From JAFGIG01 sp964397545 (GTDB taxonomy: Bacteria; SDB-A), in NCBI GenBank assembly GCA_964397545.1, contig CAYNIW010000008.1, positions 1 to 64,000 of the forward strand: a stretch of DNA of 64,000 nucleotides, read 5' to 3'. This document shows positions 61,716-64,000 of the stretch, piece by piece; the first letter of the stretch is position 1, and every line of letters starts with the position of its first letter. Made by a program: the position numbers and the translations under genes. The notes beneath the pieces were generated by a model. The model had not been told where the DNA came from. It was given only the letters and a program-made list of their open reading frames with translations, and made no database searches.

Positions 61716-63917
61716 ATGAATAAAACCGTTCTAATCGTCGAAGATGAGAATCTGATATCTCTAAAAATCAAGCTCGTTCTCGAACAAAATTCTTACGATG
61801 TGACAGATGTTGTCGATTCCGCCGAGAAGGCTCTTTCGGTTCTGGAAAAACAAAAACCCGATATAATTTTACTCGACATTCTGCTTTCAGGAGAAATGGA
61901 CGGAATAAAAGCCGCCTCTCTGATAAAGGAGAAGTTTGATATTCCAGTCGTCTTTCTCACCGCAATAAACGATGAATCGCTTCTCAAAGATATTTCCGAA
62001 AGCGGCTATTACGGCATTATATACAAGCCCATTGAGGGAGAAGAACTTATTGATACCATAGAAAAAGCGCTCTCACGAAAGAATAACGACGCCTATCGTG
62101 ATCAAAACACTGAAAAATTAAAAAGAAGTTCCTCTCCGGACGACATATTTTTTGCCCAAAAATCTTTTGATTTACTCAACGCTATATTGATATTCGTGAA
62201 CAGCGAAGGCTCCATCCTGAGACTCAACAGCAGAGCGGAAGAAGCATTGGGTCTGCGCACAGACGAAGTTTCAGGAAAAAAAATCGACTCTGTCTTTGAA
62301 CTAAAAAGCTCAAAGAGCTGGAAACTGCCGTCAAAAATATTCAGCGACCTTCTCGACAACGGAGACATAGCGCTGTTTTCTTCTTTTGCCGAATTCAACC
62401 TCCATGATTCGAAATATGGAGTTTCAAAAATGAGCTCAGTTGTAAAAGGTTCTGACGGAAAAATTCAGTTTTTTATTCTCATTCTCGAGGACAAATATTT
62501 TGAAGAGATAATCGACAATTTTTACAGAATCAGCGCCGACAGATTAAAAGCAATGATAAACAATATCGGCGAAGGAATAGGTGTCGTCAACGGACAGGAA
62601 AGATTCATATTTTCCAACCCTGCCGCCGACAGGATATTCGGAGTTTACCCTCAGAGTTTAATAGGAAGAAACTTAAAGAGTTTTCTTTCTGCAGATCAAA
62701 TTCAATTCATCCTCTACGAGACGGAGAACAGGAAATCTTTGAAAAAGACCAACTATTCACTTGAAATCACCCGCCCCGACGGAGAAAAGAGAACACTAAA
62801 TGTAACCGCGACTCCTGAAACGAGCCCCGAAGGAGAATATATCAGCTCCATTGGCATCTTCTCCGACATAACAGAAAAGATAAAAGGAGACAGAATATTA
62901 AAAGAAGAACAGGAAAAATTCAAACACCTAATCACGGGAAGCAGGGACATTGTCTATATGATAGATACCGAAGGAAAGATAGTTTTCATCGGTCCTCAGA
63001 CAAAAGCCTACAACATAGACCCCGATGAGATAGTCGGAATAAATCTGCTCGAATTCGTTCACCCGGACGACAGAGAGAGGGTCATGAAGGAATTCGAACA
63101 AGTCGTAAAATCAGGTAAATCCTTCCCTTCTGAAGTCCGCCTTGTGGACAAGGAAGGCGCTGTTCATTGGTTCGAAGATTACGGAAATCCGACTTTCGAC
63201 CAAAAAGGCGACGTAAACGGACAGATAGGAATGCTCAGAGATATAACTGAGAGAAAGAAGATAAATAACGCGCTCAATAACGCGCTTAAAGAAAAAGAAA
63301 TACTCCTCCACGAAATCCACCACAGGGTCAGAAACAATCTCGAAGTCATATCCAGCCTTCTTCAGCTACAGGCGTCTTCCGTCGGTGACGAAAGACTTTC
63401 TATTCTGCTCAAGGAAACCCAAAGCAGAGTTCTGAGTATTGGTCACGTTCACGGCCTTTTATTCCACTCTCAGAGCTACACTTCAATTGAATTTTCAGAT
63501 TTCTTGGAAATCCTCGCCAAAGAAAATTACATGACTTTCAGAAAGATTGTAAATCAGCTGGAAATCAAGAAAGATCTGAGTAAATTGACCCTGAGCATAG
63601 ACAAAGCCATTCCGGCAGGTCTCATTGTAAATGAAATCATGATAAATTGCCTTAGACACGCCTTTACCGGAATCAACAACGGAATTCTTTATATTTCACT
63701 TAAGAAAGCCGCGGGAACAGATGTAAACGGGAAGAAAAAAGATTTTGCTCAGATAATAATAAAGGACAACGGCGTCGGCATACCGGAAGGGACAGACATA
63801 ACAAACGCCAAAACTCTCGGCATGACAATTGTCAAACTGCTGATAAAACAGTTAAACGGCGAAATATCAGCTAAAAGAAACGAAGGCACTGAAATTACAG
63901 TGCAATTCCCCTTGTAG
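61716..63917 (+). CDS. Receiver-PAS-HisKA_2 hybrid sensor histidine kinase
   Basis: 733 residues from ATG 61716 (GAGGG seven bases upstream; a TTG at 61713 is adjacent). Receiver domain (about 1-118, phospho-Asp in ILLDILLSG near 53), three PAS domains (about 145-255, 285-395, 400-515), then a HisKA_2-type dimerisation domain with phospho-His in LLHEIHHRVRNN near 533, and a HATPase domain ending with GMTIVKLLIKQLNGEI. It has no membrane helix and so is cytoplasmic. The stop is one base from a convergent partial gene. Signal and output unknown. Confidence 0.92.
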   Translation: MNKTVLIVEDENLISLKIKLVLEQNSYDVTDVVDSAEKALSVLEKQKPDIILLDILLSGEMDGIKAASLIKEKFDIPVVFLTAINDESLLKDISESGYYGIIYKPIEGEELIDTIEKALSRKNNDAYRDQNTEKLKRSSSPDDIFFAQKSFDLLNAILIFVNSEGSILRLNSRAEEALGLRTDEVSGKKIDSVFELKSSKSWKLPSKIFSDLLDNGDIALFSSFAEFNLHDSKYGVSKMSSVVKGSDGKIQFFILILEDKYFEEIIDNFYRISADRLKAMINNIGEGIGVVNGQERFIFSNPAADRIFGVYPQSLIGRNLKSFLSADQIQFILYETENRKSLKKTNYSLEITRPDGEKRTLNVTATPETSPEGEYISSIGIFSDITEKIKGDRILKEEQEKFKHLITGSRDIVYMIDTEGKIVFIGPQTKAYNIDPDEIVGINLLEFVHPDDRERVMKEFEQVVKSGKSFPSEVRLVDKEGAVHWFEDYGNPTFDQKGDVNGQIGMLRDITERKKINNALNNALKEKEILLHEIHHRVRNNLEVISSLLQLQASSVGDERLSILLKETQSRVLSIGHVHGLLFHSQSYTSIEFSDFLEILAKENYMTFRKIVNQLEIKKDLSKLTLSIDKAIPAGLIVNEIMINCLRHAFTGINNGILYISLKKAAGTDVNGKKKDFAQIIIKDNGVGIPEGTDITNAKTLGMTIVKLLIKQLNGEISAKRNEGTEITVQFPL

Positions 63918-63918
63918 T

Positions 63919-64000
63919 CTATCTCTGTATTCCGAGTATCCTGTCTCCTTCTCTCTGCACTATTTCGCTGAATTTTTTTGACAGTTCCCCGTCAAAAAGA
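63919..64000 (-). CDS. C-terminal end of a protein truncated by the window
   Basis: The minus-strand frame is open from the window edge to a TAG at 63921-63919 and encodes about 26 residues (LFDGELSKKF then SEIVQREGDRILGIQR). It has a sensible acidic/basic composition and abuts the kinase stop in convergent orientation, so it is probably the end of a real gene. The product cannot be identified. Confidence 0.45.
   Translation of the reverse strand, partial: LFDGELSKKFSEIVQREGDRILGIQR

Noticed and set aside
1..64000. tRNA, rRNA, CRISPR arrays, insertion sequences, prophage
   Set aside because: No cloverleaf, repeat-spacer array, transposase or phage gene was recognised on either strand.

Overview
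The window is a compact bacterial chromosome segment with about 57 protein genes. Many adjacent genes overlap by 1-20 bases and no gap exceeds 300 bases. A PorX-type response regulator, a gingipain-family (C25) protease and a beta-helix protein with a type IX-like C-terminal sorting domain point to a Gram-negative, FCB-superphylum-like bacterium. Outer-membrane uptake genes, lipoproteins, FAD-dependent thymidylate synthase and tandem M42 peptidases fit an uncultured lineage such as candidate division WOR-3/Stahlbacteria. That placement is inference; no rRNA gene is present. I saw no tRNA, IS element, prophage or CRISPR array.

Region by region: 1-9.4 kb (minus strand) holds an electron-transfer operon (NuoE-like, NuoF-like, and a 1210-residue GltD/NuoG-like fusion), followed by small genes, one of them split by an A10 homopolymer, and a nucleotide-sugar dehydrogenase. 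9.4-12.4 kb (plus) has an O-antigen-ligase-like protein, a DUF559 nuclease-like protein and a lipoprotein. 12.5-17.2 kb (minus) is a vitamin B12 uptake locus: cobalamin riboswitch, BtuB-like TonB-dependent receptor, BtuG-like beta-propeller lipoprotein, then two further genes. 17.2-23.8 kb (plus) has parA-parB, three M42 peptidases, rph and rluD. 23.7-27.5 kb has small envelope genes, PorX and a C25 peptidase with a small partner. 27.5-36 kb is one ten-gene operon with rsmI, a CDP-alcohol phosphatidyltransferase, inositol-phosphate synthase, tmk, ctpA, a PfkB kinase and rpe. 36-37.2 kb has two exported proteins. 37.2-45.5 kb is the riboflavin operon ribD-ribE-ribBA-ribH followed by nusB, a phosphoesterase, an M23 peptidase, an ABC exporter and a prepilin peptidase. 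45.5-48 kb is clpB. 48.2-56.3 kb (plus) has a tandem ThyX, a large ATPase-TPR-SARP regulator, a zinc ribbon, the sorted beta-helix protein and rlmI. 56.3-61.5 kb (minus) has a soluble-adenylyl-cyclase-like ATPase, a TPR lipoprotein and dapF. 61.7-63.9 kb is a hybrid histidine kinase.

The strongest unusual points are the B12 locus, whose receptor appears to start at ATT just after a hairpin that buries its ribosome site; a C25 protease with no visible signal peptide next to PorX; the GltD-fused NuoG-like subunit without a visible formate-type active-site Cys/Sec; a tandem ThyX; the TPR gene broken at an A10 run; and -10 boxes lying 6-11 bases before several start codons, suggesting leaderless mRNAs.
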